DNA of 64,000 nucleotides from Anabaena azotica FACHB-119 (GCF_014697625.1 NZ_JACJSG010000007.1:1-64000); one strand, 5' to 3'; shown: positions 1 through 9,150, counted from the first letter of the stretch. Numbers and translations are program-made. The notes: generated by a model from the sequence alone, not told the origin.

Positions 1-112
1 TGATAACTGATAACTGATAACTGATAACTGATAACTGATAACTGATAACTGATAACTGATAACTGATAACTGATAACTGATAACTGATAACTGATAACTG
101 ATAACTGATAAC
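1..112. repeat. Heptamer tandem repeat (TGATAAC)16
   Basis: Sixteen exact copies of TGATAAC fill positions 1-112 and probably continue left of the window. Such short tandemly repeated heptamers are typical of Nostoc-type genomes. The array ends exactly at the stop codon (CTA, 112-114) of the minus-strand kinase relic, so it lies directly downstream of that gene. Confidence 0.97.
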
Positions 113-2826
113 TACCCTTCCTCCAGCAATTGGAAAATTGTCTGCAATAACTCCTCTGGTTCCACAGGCTTAGGAATATGCTTTTGAAATCCGGCTGCTA
201 AGGCTTGTTGTTGGTTGAGTTCTCCAGCATAAGCCGTGAGTGCGATCGCTTTCATTGTCCCCCCCGCTTGCGGCGACCATTGTCTAATTTGTCGCATCAG
301 GGTATATCCGTCCATCTCTGGCATACCAATGTCGCATAATAACAAGTCGGGTACTGATTTACTTAAGATATGCAGAGCCTGCATTGCTGAAGCTGCTGTT
401 GTGACTTGTGCGCCAGATTGCGTTAGGATAAATTCGGCTAATTCTCGCATATCTGCATCATCATCTACAACTAGGATTTGTACGCCTGTCAAGTCTGTCA
501 TACTTGCTACAATGCTGTCATCTGCTGATTTTTCTTGTTGGATGGACTTTAACGGTAGCCGGAGGGTGAAAGTTGCGCCTAAATCCTGTCCTTGGCTGCT
601 GGCTTGGACTGTTCCCCCGTGCAGTTCGGTGAAATGACGAACTATCGCCAGCCCTAATCCTAGTCCACCAAATTTTCTGGTGGTCGCCCCGTCTTCCAGG
701 CGGAAATACTCAAAGACTTGTGGTAAAAATTCCGGGGCGATACCTTTGCGGCGATCGCTACGTTGAGCTAAATTAATCGCCAAGTTAGGCGAAATGAAGG
801 GATTGCCTGTATTGTATATATCCACAAATATTTGCACTAGTTGCGGATCAGATTGACCAAAAATATCGCTAATTGAACGTCCTAAATGTTGTTCACTGGT
901 TAGTCCGTTGATTTGGGCTAAGGCTGGATTAATGGTCACATATCGCTGTTCTTTATCTAACAGGGCAATTCCTACCGGAGAGGTTTCCACAATGGTTGTG
1001 AGTTGACGTTGTGCCGCTTGAGTTGCTGTCAATGCTTGCTGCAACCTTTCTTCACTTTCTCGCAATGCCTGCTCAACTTGTTTATAATCAGTAACATCAC
1101 GGGCAATATTCACCACCGTTGCTACAGAACCATCACTGTTAAATTCTGGGCTAATATGTGACTGATACCAACGCATACCCCCAGCAGTCGGATAACTAAA
1201 CTCAATAATTTGTTGCTGACCTGTTGTAAAAACTAGCTGTAGGTTTTTCTGCCAAAAGCTGTCAAGTTCTGCTGACATTCCTAAATCGGCATTGGTTTTA
1301 CCAATAAACTCCTCTGTTGGGATACCTGTAGCTAATTCCACAGCCGGGCTGACGTAGAGATGGCGAAAGTTTCGATCCATGCGGCTAATAATATCTGTGG
1401 CGTTTTCCACCACCATTTTGAAATCTTGTTCTCGCTGTCGCAGTGCTGATTCTAATCTTTTGCTGGCTGTAACATCCTCAATAACTACCACAGCCGCCAC
1501 AATCTGCCCCTGTTGATTGAAGATTGGCGCTGAATTAACATTAATATAAATGGTGCTATTATCTTGCCAACATAGGTGCATTTCTTCATTAGCGATGACT
1601 TCCCCAGTCGATAGCGATCGCACTAGTGGATAATCATGGGGCGCATATATTTGTCCATCACTGTGGAAAGCATGAAACGGCACAATTGGGTCATATTCTG
1701 CTAGTTCTCTTGACTCCTCAAAGTTGTACCTGAGAATTTGTTTAGCTTGTTCATTGGTGAGAATCAACTTACCAGAAGCAGCCTCAGCAATCATCACCCC
1801 GGTAGGTAGTTGTTGCAAAACTGCTTCAAATTGGGCGCGTTCGCTTTCCAATGCTTGCAGTAACCTTTCCCTTTCCGCTTCCGCCTGTTTGCGTTCTGTG
1901 ACATCACGAAAGTAAACTCCCATACCCCCCGCAAATGGATAGGCGTTTACTTCCACCCAACATTGAATCGGTTCGCCAAATTCTTCCCAGGAAATGGGAA
2001 TTTGTTCAGCTACAGCCTGGTGTAATGCTTGGTAAGCTACACCACCAACGAGTTCGGGAAATACTTCCTCCCAAACCTGCTTACCAATGAGTTGGGCTGG
2101 CGTTCTCTGGAGAATTTTTACTGCTGCATGATTGACGTAGGTGTAGCGCCAATTACTATCAAAGGCGACAAAAGCATCGGTAATACTTTCGATAATTTTT
2201 GTTACCTGACGTTCAGTTTCTTGGGCTGCAAGGAGTTGAGTCTGTTGTTGTTGGGCTTGTTTGCTTGCGATCAAGTCTCGACTGATGACGATGACTGATA
2301 TTGGTTTTCCTGTGTCATCCAATTCTGGCACTAACCGAGCCTGATAAAACCGCACACCGAAGGGGGTAGCAAATTCAAATTCAATCTCTTGTTCTTTGGC
2401 GGTGGCAAATGTTAGGCGTGAATGTTCTTCCCAGAATAAGTATATGGGGTCTGAAACAACTTCATACATGAATTTGCCCAAAAGCTCATCCCGCGATCGC
2501 CCCATAACTTGCTCGACCATGCGGTTAACATATAGATAACGGATTTGCTCATCGAAACGAGCGATCGCATCTGGCGCATTTTCCACGACGGCTTCTAACT
2601 CTTGCTTTTGACGCTCCAATCTAGCAATTAGCTGTTCTTGTGTGGTATATTCTGCACAAGCCAAACTGCGGGCGAATTGTTCAATCAACTCCGAACGGGA
2701 AATTCCTTGCTTGTGCGCCTCCTCATCAAGCGATCGCCACGCCGTATCGGTCAGAGATACACTAAATCTTTGTTTGTTCCCTGAATCCCAATTACTCACA
2801 AATTTACCAGTGGTGTCACGCTTCAT
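112..2826 (-). CDS. Multi-PAS hybrid histidine kinase relic lacking its H-box, with response-regulator domain
   Basis: The 904-aa protein starts with a ribbon-helix-helix-like segment (about 18-55), followed by about five PAS domains (75-690). A C-terminal piece of a HATPase domain follows (KGIAPEFLP, then GGLGLGLAIV near 735), then a CheY-like receiver (about 780-900, phospho-acceptor Asp in CDIGMPEMDG, Lys in HIPKP). The last PAS runs into RSDRR and is then joined in frame to KGIAPEF. The rest of that PAS, the HisKA dimerisation domain with the phospho-His, and the ATP-binding N-box are all missing. A HIP1 site (around 748-757) sits at the join. As seen, it cannot autophosphorylate. It may be a sensor scaffold or a decaying kinase. 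ATG start at 2826; no partner gene is adjacent. Confidence 0.85.
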   Translation of the reverse strand: MKRDTTGKFVSNWDSGNKQRFSVSLTDTAWRSLDEEAHKQGISRSELIEQFARSLACAEYTTQEQLIARLERQKQELEAVVENAPDAIARFDEQIRYLYVNRMVEQVMGRSRDELLGKFMYEVVSDPIYLFWEEHSRLTFATAKEQEIEFEFATPFGVRFYQARLVPELDDTGKPISVIVISRDLIASKQAQQQQTQLLAAQETERQVTKIIESITDAFVAFDSNWRYTYVNHAAVKILQRTPAQLIGKQVWEEVFPELVGGVAYQALHQAVAEQIPISWEEFGEPIQCWVEVNAYPFAGGMGVYFRDVTERKQAEAERERLLQALESERAQFEAVLQQLPTGVMIAEAASGKLILTNEQAKQILRYNFEESRELAEYDPIVPFHAFHSDGQIYAPHDYPLVRSLSTGEVIANEEMHLCWQDNSTIYINVNSAPIFNQQGQIVAAVVVIEDVTASKRLESALRQREQDFKMVVENATDIISRMDRNFRHLYVSPAVELATGIPTEEFIGKTNADLGMSAELDSFWQKNLQLVFTTGQQQIIEFSYPTAGGMRWYQSHISPEFNSDGSVATVVNIARDVTDYKQVEQALRESEERLQQALTATQAAQRQLTTIVETSPVGIALLDKEQRYVTINPALAQINGLTSEQHLGRSISDIFGQSDPQLVQIFVDIYNTGNPFISPNLAINLAQRSDRRKGIAPEFLPQVFEYFRLEDGATTRKFGGLGLGLAIVRHFTELHGGTVQASSQGQDLGATFTLRLPLKSIQQEKSADDSIVASMTDLTGVQILVVDDDADMRELAEFILTQSGAQVTTAASAMQALHILSKSVPDLLLCDIGMPEMDGYTLMRQIRQWSPQAGGTMKAIALTAYAGELNQQQALAAGFQKHIPKPVEPEELLQTIFQLLEEG

Positions 2827-3646
2827 GAAGACTTACCCGTATACATACACGGTTTCTTATATTCAACCTGAGTTACTCTCTAATCAGGATCTTCCTTAAG
2901 GGTGAGGTTTTATTATAAATAAAGGTTTGTCCGAGAGGCGTTTAAAAAATTTCAGCAAGTAAATTTGTCCAAGACTAAGACTTTGCACCCAATATTTTAC
3001 TGCTATTAACAAACTACTGGCTTGGCAAGATTAAACCTGTGCATTAGTGAAAATCTTGAGCATTCGCATTTATCAGCGTTTATTGGTGGTAAATATCATC
3101 ACTATTACCACATTTTATCCTTGCCACGCCACTAACCACTTGATTTATTCATTTATCACTGCATATTTGCCTGAATATTTGCTCAATGATAAAATCTCTC
3201 TTTTTCTATCACACAATCTGGCTCACTAACACTGGCTGATTATTCTTCCACGGCACTTTCTTACAAGAGGATACAGCCTCCAACCTCCAGCCTATCCAAA
3301 TGGAGAAATTAAAACTTGTCACTCATGAATTTGAATGCCATAATTATGACCGAAGTCATGATTTAATTATGACTTTTGTTAGAAGTATTTTTCTGGCGAT
3401 ACACATTTAATAGTTTCAGGAAGCAACCATTAAGCTAAAAGCTATGGCTACTTAAGATTATTCACTGAATAACATCTTGGTTTTATGGAAAGGATAAAAC
3501 TACAATCCATTTCCCTGCTTGAACATATATTTGCGGTTTTATTCTACAGCCGTAAGTAAATATGTTTGTAAATTTTTTGGTTTTGTCGATTTTGTTAGTT
3601 ATAACCATTACTGTTGAGAATTTTCTAGCTGAGAAAAGGAGAATAA
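2827..3646. other. Intergenic region, no gene recognised
   Basis: AT-rich spacer between the divergently oriented kinase relic and a small membrane protein gene. Open frames here lack a ribosome-binding site and any recognisable protein character. A short palindrome (ATGACCGAAGTCAT) lies near 3346. Confidence 0.5.
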
Positions 3647-3922
3647 ATGAGTTATTACAACTTTAATGATCACTTCTGGTCGCCTAAAACTGTTTGTGTG
3701 CAAAAATCAGTAGTCAACTCAAAAGAAAGCAATACTAACAGCACCAAGTTAAAAATATTATTTTCTCTACTATTTATTGCTATATGCACACCATTATTAT
3801 TTGGACTTTCTTCAAGTATAGCAAATCAAAAACTTAAAAATGCTTCCATAAATGTTAATGATAGTAGTTGTATAATACTAACAAGAAACGAAGGAATGCA
3901 GCTTTATTGTTCTAATAAATAA
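3647..3922 (+). CDS. Small single-span membrane protein, unknown function
   Basis: This 91-aa protein is not recognised. The ATG is preceded by a strong ribosome-binding site (AAAGGAGAATAA), which supports a real gene. It has a polar N-terminal third, one hydrophobic helix at about 36-57 (ILFSLLFIAICTPLLFGLSS) and a short polar tail with two Cys. The tail could lie in the periplasm or thylakoid lumen. It stands alone; a MITE begins five bases after the stop codon. No family assignment is offered. Confidence 0.55.
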   Translation: MSYYNFNDHFWSPKTVCVQKSVVNSKESNTNSTKLKILFSLLFIAICTPLLFGLSSSIANQKLKNASINVNDSSCIILTRNEGMQLYCSNK

Positions 3923-3927
3923 CAATC

Positions 3928-4208
3928 AGGACTTACGCAAATGGCACTTGGGGTAAGGTGCGTCAGATGTGAAAAATCCACAGAATGTGTACAGCATTAT
4001 TGGGGCTGACGCACCCTACAGTTAGTTCTGACTTTTCACGGGATCTGGAAGACCTCTCTCCAAACCTCTCTCCTACAAGGAGAGAGGCTTTGATTTCTCC
4101 CCCTTCCCTAGTAGGGAAGGGGGCTGGGGGGTTAGGTCTGTCGTTAGCTTTTCCACATGACGTGAAAAGTCAGACAGTTAGTTTGATTATCACAGTTGCG
4201 TAAGTCCT
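3928..4208. mobile_element. MITE with AGGACTTACGCA ends, carrying a nested second MITE
   Basis: Terminal inverted repeats AGGACTTACGCA and TGCGTAAGTCCT bound the element. Apart from a 146-bp insertion at 4028-4173 it matches, in reverse orientation, the copy at 39728-39855. No coding capacity. The ORF-like stretch inside is repeat sequence, not a gene. Confidence 0.88.
4028..4173. mobile_element. 146-bp MITE, CTGACTTTTCACG family, nested copy
   Basis: Inverted ends CTGACTTTTCACG and CGTGAAAAGTCAG. The element is flanked by a perfect 10-bp direct repeat ACAGTTAGTT (4018-4027 and 4174-4183), which reads as a target-site duplication. It is nearly identical and equal in length to the copy at 59168-59313; a longer degenerate copy lies at 19790-20003. 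Confidence 0.9.
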
Positions 4209-4243
4209 AAGAAACAAGAAAATAGGTAAGAGTTGTGTTTCTT
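4209..4243. repeat. Short inverted repeat, AAGAAACA ends
   Basis: The ends AAGAAACA and TGTTTCTT form an inverted pair. The same termini bound larger elements at 26688-26917 and 39260-39323, so this may be a minimal copy. Confidence 0.4.
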
Positions 4244-4434
4244 CATCTACACCCATTTTTAACAGATAACCTTGGTGCGTAAGTTCTGTTAGTATTATCG
4301 TAAATAAAAGGGTTTAAGACCCCTACGTTTGTACGTAGCACATTTTCAGATGGGGTTTAAATCCCCGACTGTTCGCGTAGCGTGCCGTAGGCAAAATGTC
4401 TTTAATGCGCGAATTTTGAATTTTGAATTGTTAA

Positions 4435-4755
4435 CTATTTTCCTGAATTTATCCCCACTACTCCTACAATAATTAATGTCATAGAAATAAACTTAACCAG
4501 AGTCATAGATTCACGAAACCAAATTAGACCAATACCAGCAATTAAAGCAGTACCTAAACCCGACCAAACAGAATAAGCAATACTAATATCGATATTCTTG
4601 AGTGATAATGTCTGAAAAGTAAAACAAAGTCCGTAGAAGACAAATATCAAAATAGAAGGTATTAATTTATTAAAGCCATCCGATAATTTCATGCAGGTTG
4701 TACCGGAAACTTCAAAAATGATTGCTATAAGCAAGTAAATTAAACTTGTTGACAT
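4435..4755 (-). CDS. SMR-family small multidrug efflux protein (EmrE/QacE-like)
   Basis: From the internal ATG at 4755 the protein has 106 aa, close to the usual 105-110 aa of the family; the longer frame needs a TTG start. Four membrane helices are evident. The conserved membrane Glu lies in AIIFEVSGTTCMKLSDGF and the AYSVWSGLGTA motif of helix 3 is present. Family members work as antiparallel dimers in the plasma membrane and exchange protons for cationic drugs, guanidinium or polyamines. It is a single gene with no SMR partner, so a homodimer is expected. The exact substrate cannot be read from sequence. Confidence 0.88.
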   Translation of the reverse strand: MSTSLIYLLIAIIFEVSGTTCMKLSDGFNKLIPSILIFVFYGLCFTFQTLSLKNIDISIAYSVWSGLGTALIAGIGLIWFRESMTLVKFISMTLIIVGVVGINSGK

Positions 4756-5128
4756 ATTGTAGTGATTTTTTGACAAAACAAAGATATACTGTCAGCAGAA
4801 ATACAACATATTTTCAGCATATGAAGTATACTCACATCGTGCAACGGCAATAATTTGGCTAATTTTGAAAGAGTAACTTACTCACTGTACTTCACGAGAT
4901 GAAAGTATATTGTATGTAATTGTCTCTGCCTTTTAACTATCTTAAAAATTTATTTGTTTCACTTCTGCTATTTCAACAACAACTATTAGAGAAAGTCAAA
5001 TGTTGCAGATATTTTGACTGATTATTTATAACATTTTCTAGCTGTAGTGGACTGGCAAGGCTAAAATAGCGCAATAAGTTTCCTCTCTAATACAGATTCC
5101 AAAAATATTTGCCACAGATCATTGATCT

Positions 5129-5401
5129 GTAGGGGCGCACAGCTGTGCATTAGTGTCAACTTAACGTGAAATGGGCGGTTAGAAACCGCATCTACACAGA
5201 CAAAACCTGCCTCCGCAGGTTGAGAAACCTTAATTTTCCGCGCTTTCCGCGAAGGCGGTGAGACCAGTCCTGTAGGCGGGTTTCCCGCGCCCTGGGAACT
5301 GGCGAACCCGGAGGGCGAACCCGGAGGGACTTTGCTTGTGTAGCCGCGAATTCCTTCGCCCTGGCTTAAGTTGACTCCCATGCACAGCTGTGCGCCCCTA
5401 C
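5129..5401. repeat. Nested palindromic repeat element
   Basis: GTAGGGGCGCACAGCTGTGC at 5129 is mirrored by GCACAGCTGTGCGCCCCTAC ending at 5401. Inside is a second inverted pair (GTCAACTTAA / TTAAGTTGAC) enclosing GC-rich repeats that recur, inverted, near 26760-26890. The 106-aa minus-strand frame spanning this region is repeat translation and is not called as a gene. Confidence 0.7.
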
Positions 5402-5412
5402 CACATATATGC

Positions 5413-5561
5413 AGGACTTACGCACTGAAGTTATCTGTCGAGACAGGGTGTAAGGGTGTAAGGGTATAGGGGTATAGGTTTAGCGCTTTTACACCCCTAC
5501 ACCCCTATACCCCTGTACCCTTGCCAAAACCCTTGATTTTTCGTTTTCATGCGTAAGTCCT
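5413..5561. mobile_element. MITE, AGGACTTACGCA family, minisatellite-type core
   Basis: Ends AGGACTTACGCA / TGCGTAAGTCCT. The core holds GTGTAAGG-type short repeats and their complement (CCCCTATACCCC). Related copies lie at 45690, 49334 and 57601. Confidence 0.85.
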
Positions 5562-5585
5562 AATATGTTGCTTTCTTTTTTCAAC

Positions 5586-5707
5586 AGGACTTACGCAAGT
5601 ATCACAATTGGTGGTTGGTGCGTGACGCTACAAGTCTCATGACTACGTTCAAATATTATCGCCAGTCACACACCCTACAGAAAAAATCTGCCAGTTGCGT
5701 AAGTCCT
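5586..5707. mobile_element. MITE, AGGACTTACGCA family, second core type
   Basis: Same ends as its neighbour but a different core (GTGACGCTACAAGTCTCATG). A full inverted-orientation copy is at 18674-18796 and a half copy at 23727-23787. Confidence 0.85.
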
Positions 5708-5717
5708 ATCAAGGTTT

Positions 5718-5763
5718 GTAGTAAGGACTTTAGTCCTTTTTTGAGGACTAAAGTCCTCACTAC
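5718..5763. repeat. Imperfect palindrome (GTAGTAAGGACTTTAG...)
   Basis: GTAGTAAGGACTTTAGTCC and GGACTAAAGTCCTCACTAC can fold into a hairpin around a T-run. A similar hairpin occurs near 58495-58545. No T-tract consistent with a terminator for a nearby gene is evident. Confidence 0.6.
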
Positions 5764-5983
5764 GAACATTACTATAACCTTTTAAATCATGTTGGGTTAT
5801 CCGAACATATTAAATTTGGGTTTACCGTACTTCAAAAACAACGATTTAGTAGTTCGGACATCATCATTTGTTAGGTGAAGGAAACCGAATTTACCTGAAC
5901 TAAGTTAATGAATATGATGAGAACAAATCAAAGATTAAATCTTACAGATGATTCCCAGAAGGAACTTGAAAGGAGATAAAGAT

Positions 5984-6433
5984 ATGGCAGTTGTACGTTG
6001 GAACCCTTGGCAAGACTTAAACACTTTACAACGTCAATTAAATCAATTATTTGAGGAAGATATGTTACCATCCACAGTATTAGAAAGAAGCTTAACCAGA
6101 GTTCCGGCTGCTGAACTACATGAAACAGCAGAAGCCATTCATCTAAAATTAGAAATTCCTGGGATTGAGGCTAAGGATGTAGATTTACAAGTCACTGACA
6201 AAGCTGTTTATATCAGTGGTGAACGCAAATCTGAAGCCAAGACGGAAGAGAAGGGTGTTATCAGAAGCGAATTTCAATATGGCAAATTCCAACGGGTAAT
6301 TCCTTTGCCTGCACGCATTCAAAATACCAACGTCAAAGCAGAATATAAAGATGGTATCTTGAATTTAACACTACCTAAAGCCGAATCAGAAAAGAACAAA
6401 GTAGTGAAAATTAATCTCGAATCTGTCGGCTAA
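5984..6433 (+). CDS. hspA: Small heat-shock protein (Hsp20/alpha-crystallin)
   Basis: 149 aa from the ATG at 5984, chosen because AAGGAGATAAAG lies at ideal distance upstream and the MAVVRWNPWQDLNTLQ opening is typical; a longer frame from 5948 is less likely. The alpha-crystallin domain spans about 40-140, with a C-terminal GILNLTLPKAE motif. The family forms oligomers that hold unfolding proteins in an ATP-independent way; in cyanobacteria it also associates with thylakoid membranes under heat and oxidative stress. Monocistronic: a strong hairpin follows the stop. The symbol is by family analogy. Confidence 0.93.
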   Translation: MAVVRWNPWQDLNTLQRQLNQLFEEDMLPSTVLERSLTRVPAAELHETAEAIHLKLEIPGIEAKDVDLQVTDKAVYISGERKSEAKTEEKGVIRSEFQYGKFQRVIPLPARIQNTNVKAEYKDGILNLTLPKAESEKNKVVKINLESVG

Positions 6434-6441
6434 TTATTCTC

Positions 6442-6468
6442 ATGAGATGGGTAAGTTACCCATCTCAT
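6442..6468 (+). terminator. Perfect 13-bp palindrome after hsp20
   Basis: ATGAGATGGGTAA and TTACCCATCTCAT flank a single central base, nine bases after the hsp20 stop codon. Position and strength suggest transcript termination or 3'-end protection, although the T-run is weak. Confidence 0.6.
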
Positions 6469-6530
6469 CCAATGAGAGTTTTCATTCTTTCTCTACGTTC
6501 CCTCTAAATAAATCAAGGTTAGTAATACCT

Positions 6531-6585
6531 GTAGGGTGGGCATTGCCCACCAAAACCATGATAAGGTGGGCAATGCCCACCCTAC
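6531..6585. repeat. Inverted repeat GTAGGGTGGGCATTGCCCAC
   Basis: Two arms of about 21 bases (GTAGGGTGGGCATTGCCCAC and its complement) surround an AAAACCATGATAA loop. Diverged relatives occur near 23618-23675, 47371 and 52803, so it is an interspersed palindromic repeat. Confidence 0.8.
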
Positions 6586-6653
6586 GTATGATTCAAACAT
6601 CAATTATGAACTCTAGATAACTTTGGACTTTTGCTAGAAGTCTAGTGAATATA

Positions 6654-6684
6654 AACTCTACCCGCGAAGGGATGGAGTTTTTTT
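6654..6684 (+). terminator. Intrinsic terminator-like hairpin with T-run
   Basis: AAACTCTACCC GCGAA GGGATGGAGTT followed by TTTTTT. This is a classic GC stem plus T-run, lying between hsp20 and the amino-acid transporter and insulating the latter. Confidence 0.65.
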
Positions 6685-6800
6685 CATATATGTGTAGTTC
6701 ATCCTGTTCTATCGGCGGTTAGTTCCTTGTATTTTTATGACCTGATTTAATACAGGAAATCCTAGCCTCATTATGATAGTTTTTTACCCTGAAAAATTCT

Positions 6801-8291
6801 ATGAAAATCAGCAAAGCCTGGGTACTAACGATGCTGTTTACAGCTATGTTAGTAATTAGCATGATCACAGGTCATAGTCATTCCCTACAAGCTGCATCAT
6901 CTGTAGGTAAAGATAGCCTGACGATGATTACTTCACCAGATTATCCCCCTTATGAGTTTTATGATACTCAGGGAGGAAATCGGCAAATTGTTGGCTTTGA
7001 TGTAGATATTGCTAATACCCTGGCTCAAAGATTAGGATTTAAACTCCAGATTATGGAGTCTGATTTTAATGGTTTAATTCCGGCGCTGCAAGCAAACCGT
7101 GCTGATTTTGTCATGGCTGGGATGACTCCTACGCCAGAACGGCGAAAAAATGTCGATTTTTCAATTATTTATTACGAAGCTAAAGATACCATTGTTGCAC
7201 CCAAAACTAGTAACCTCAAACAACCGCAAGACTTGGTAGGTAAGACTGTCGGGGTGCAGTTGGGAACTATTCAAGAACAAAATGCGAAAAAAATTGCAGC
7301 TAAGTTTCCCGGTATTCAACTCAAGCAACTTAATAGAGTTCCCGAAGCTATACAGGAAATAAAATCGGGGCGTATCGATGCGGCTATTGTTGAGGATACT
7401 GTTGCTAGGGGTTTTGCTCAAGCTAACCCTGAGTTAGAGTTTAACGTGATTCCTTCCGAAGAGGGTAGTGGATCAGCGATCGCATTTCCCAAAGGTTCCC
7501 CATTAGTCGCGCCGTTTAACCAAGTCCTCCAACAAATGCGCGATAACGGCGAACTGGAAAAGTTAGCGACAAAATGGTTTTCCCAAACTACCGCCACAGA
7601 TACTGCATCTTCACCACCAGCTAAAGGTGGGTTAAATCTCGACTTTAGGCGAATTCTGCCGGAAATTCCCTTTATTCTTCAAGGTATCCCGCTCACATTA
7701 TTGTTTACCCTGTTATCAGTCTTTCTGGGGTTAATTTGGGGTACAGTTCTCTCCTTGTGTAAAATTACTGGGGTTCAGCCTCTCATTTGGGTGGCTAATG
7801 CTTATACTTCCGTATTTCGCGGTACACCTTTACTCTTACAGTTGGCTTTGGTTTACTACGCCACACCCCAGCTTACAGGCTACAATATCTCAGCTTTAGA
7901 AGCGGGGGTGTTAACTTTTACCCTCAACTCCGGCGCTTATATGTCGGAAACCATCCGGGGAGGTATCCAAGCTGTCGATAAGGGACAAGCTGAAGCGGCT
8001 ATGTCGATGGGTGTACCCTACAGGTTGATGATGTGGGATATCATTCTCCCCCAAGCTTTAAAAAATATTCTCCCTGCTTTGGTAAATGAGACTATTGGAC
8101 TATTGAAAGACTCGGCTTTAGTTTCAACAATTGGTGTAGTAGAAATATTACGTAGCGCCCAAATTGTCGGGGCAAACAAGTATATTTATTTTGAACCTCT
8201 GCTGTTTGCTGGGTTAATCTACTATGTCTTAGTTATGGGTTTGACCTATGGTGCATCGGTTTTAGAAAGGAGATTGAGACAAAGTGAGTAA
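6801..8291 (+). CDS. Fused substrate-binding protein and permease of a polar amino-acid ABC transporter
   Basis: The 496-aa protein has an N-terminal signal or anchor (about 10-31) and a family-3 solute-binding domain (about 40-265; DSLTMITSPDYPPYEF opening). A permease domain (about 285-490) follows, with the EAA cytoplasmic loop (EAAMSMGVPYRLMMWDIILP). Fused binding/permease proteins of this kind are known in cyanobacteria, for example BgtB for basic amino acids and glutamine. The chain would bind substrate outside and form the channel in the plasma membrane. The ATPase gene overlaps by 8 bp. Glutamine or basic amino acids are the likely substrates, by family only. Confidence 0.9.
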   Translation: MKISKAWVLTMLFTAMLVISMITGHSHSLQAASSVGKDSLTMITSPDYPPYEFYDTQGGNRQIVGFDVDIANTLAQRLGFKLQIMESDFNGLIPALQANRADFVMAGMTPTPERRKNVDFSIIYYEAKDTIVAPKTSNLKQPQDLVGKTVGVQLGTIQEQNAKKIAAKFPGIQLKQLNRVPEAIQEIKSGRIDAAIVEDTVARGFAQANPELEFNVIPSEEGSGSAIAFPKGSPLVAPFNQVLQQMRDNGELEKLATKWFSQTTATDTASSPPAKGGLNLDFRRILPEIPFILQGIPLTLLFTLLSVFLGLIWGTVLSLCKITGVQPLIWVANAYTSVFRGTPLLLQLALVYYATPQLTGYNISALEAGVLTFTLNSGAYMSETIRGGIQAVDKGQAEAAMSMGVPYRLMMWDIILPQALKNILPALVNETIGLLKDSALVSTIGVVEILRSAQIVGANKYIYFEPLLFAGLIYYVLVMGLTYGASVLERRLRQSE

Positions 8292-9018
8292 GGTGGTTAT
8301 TCGTACAGAGTCTTTATGTAAATCCTTTGGTAAACTGGATGTGTTGAAAAATATTTCAACGGAGATTTATCAAGGGGAAGTGGTGGCTATTCTTGGGCCT
8401 TCTGGTTCGGGTAAGTCTACGTTTTTGCGGTGTATGAATTTGCTAGAACGCCCTACTAGAGGTAGAGTTTATTTTCATGATATAGAAATTACTCAGCCCA
8501 AGGTGAATATTGGTAAGGTGCGTCAACAGTTGGTGATGGTGTTTCAACATTTTAATCTGTTTCCCCATCTAACGGTGATGGAAAATGTTACCTATGCACC
8601 GATGAAGGTGAAAGGGGTAAATTCCCAGTTAGCTAAACAGAAGGGGTTGGAGTTATTAGCGAAGGTGGGGTTAGCCCAAAAAGCCGATGTTTACCCAGCT
8701 AAATTATCAGGGGGACAGAAACAAAGAGTGGCGATCGCACGTGCTTTGGCGATGGAACCAGAGATGATATTATTTGATGAACCCACATCAGCTTTAGATC
8801 CAGAAATGGTGAAAGATGTTTTGTTGGTGATGCAGGCTTTAGCGCAGACGGGGATTACAATGGCTATTGTTACCCATGAAATGGGATTCGCCCGTGAAGT
8901 CGCTAGTCGCATTATGTTTCTGGATCAGGGTACTTTAGCTGAGGATACCACACCCAGCGAGTTTTTTCACCATCCTCGCTGCGATCGCGCCCAGCAATTT
9001 TTGGAAAAGATGCTTTAG
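8284..9018 (+). CDS. Amino-acid ABC transporter ATP-binding protein (GlnQ/BgtA-like)
   Basis: The 244-aa ATPase has Walker A (GPSGSGKST), Q-loop (VFQHFNLFP), signature LSGGQKQR, Walker B (MILFDEPTSALD) and the switch His in VTHEMG. The GTG start overlaps the permease gene by 8 bp, so translation is likely coupled and the two form one transporter operon. It powers import by the fused binding/permease protein at the inner face of the plasma membrane. All catalytic motifs are intact and length is normal for the family. Confidence 0.95.
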   Translation: MSKVVIRTESLCKSFGKLDVLKNISTEIYQGEVVAILGPSGSGKSTFLRCMNLLERPTRGRVYFHDIEITQPKVNIGKVRQQLVMVFQHFNLFPHLTVMENVTYAPMKVKGVNSQLAKQKGLELLAKVGLAQKADVYPAKLSGGQKQRVAIARALAMEPEMILFDEPTSALDPEMVKDVLLVMQALAQTGITMAIVTHEMGFAREVASRIMFLDQGTLAEDTTPSEFFHHPRCDRAQQFLEKML

Positions 9019-9150
9019 GAATTTCCCGATCAAAAATATCCAAACTGTAGGGTGCGTCAAGTCGCTTATCTAATATACGCTAGGCGATCGCACCAATTAA
9101 AATTATGCCAATTTGAAGAAAGAATGCGACAGATATGTGGTTAGGGGCGC

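Noticed and set aside
3047..3229. 60-aa plus-strand ORF
   Set aside because: No ribosome-binding site and no conserved-looking pattern in AT-rich spacer.
3985..4203. 72-aa ORF, and similar ORFs at 59230-59421 and 19807-19989
   Set aside because: These are translations of the 146-bp MITE family and its flanks. They share sequence only because the element is repeated.
5061..5381. 106-aa minus-strand ORF
   Set aside because: Lies entirely in nested palindromic repeats, with low-complexity translation and no ribosome-binding site.
6700..6800. NtcA site upstream of the amino-acid transporter
   Set aside because: No GTA-N8-TAC with a suitable -10 box was found on inspection.
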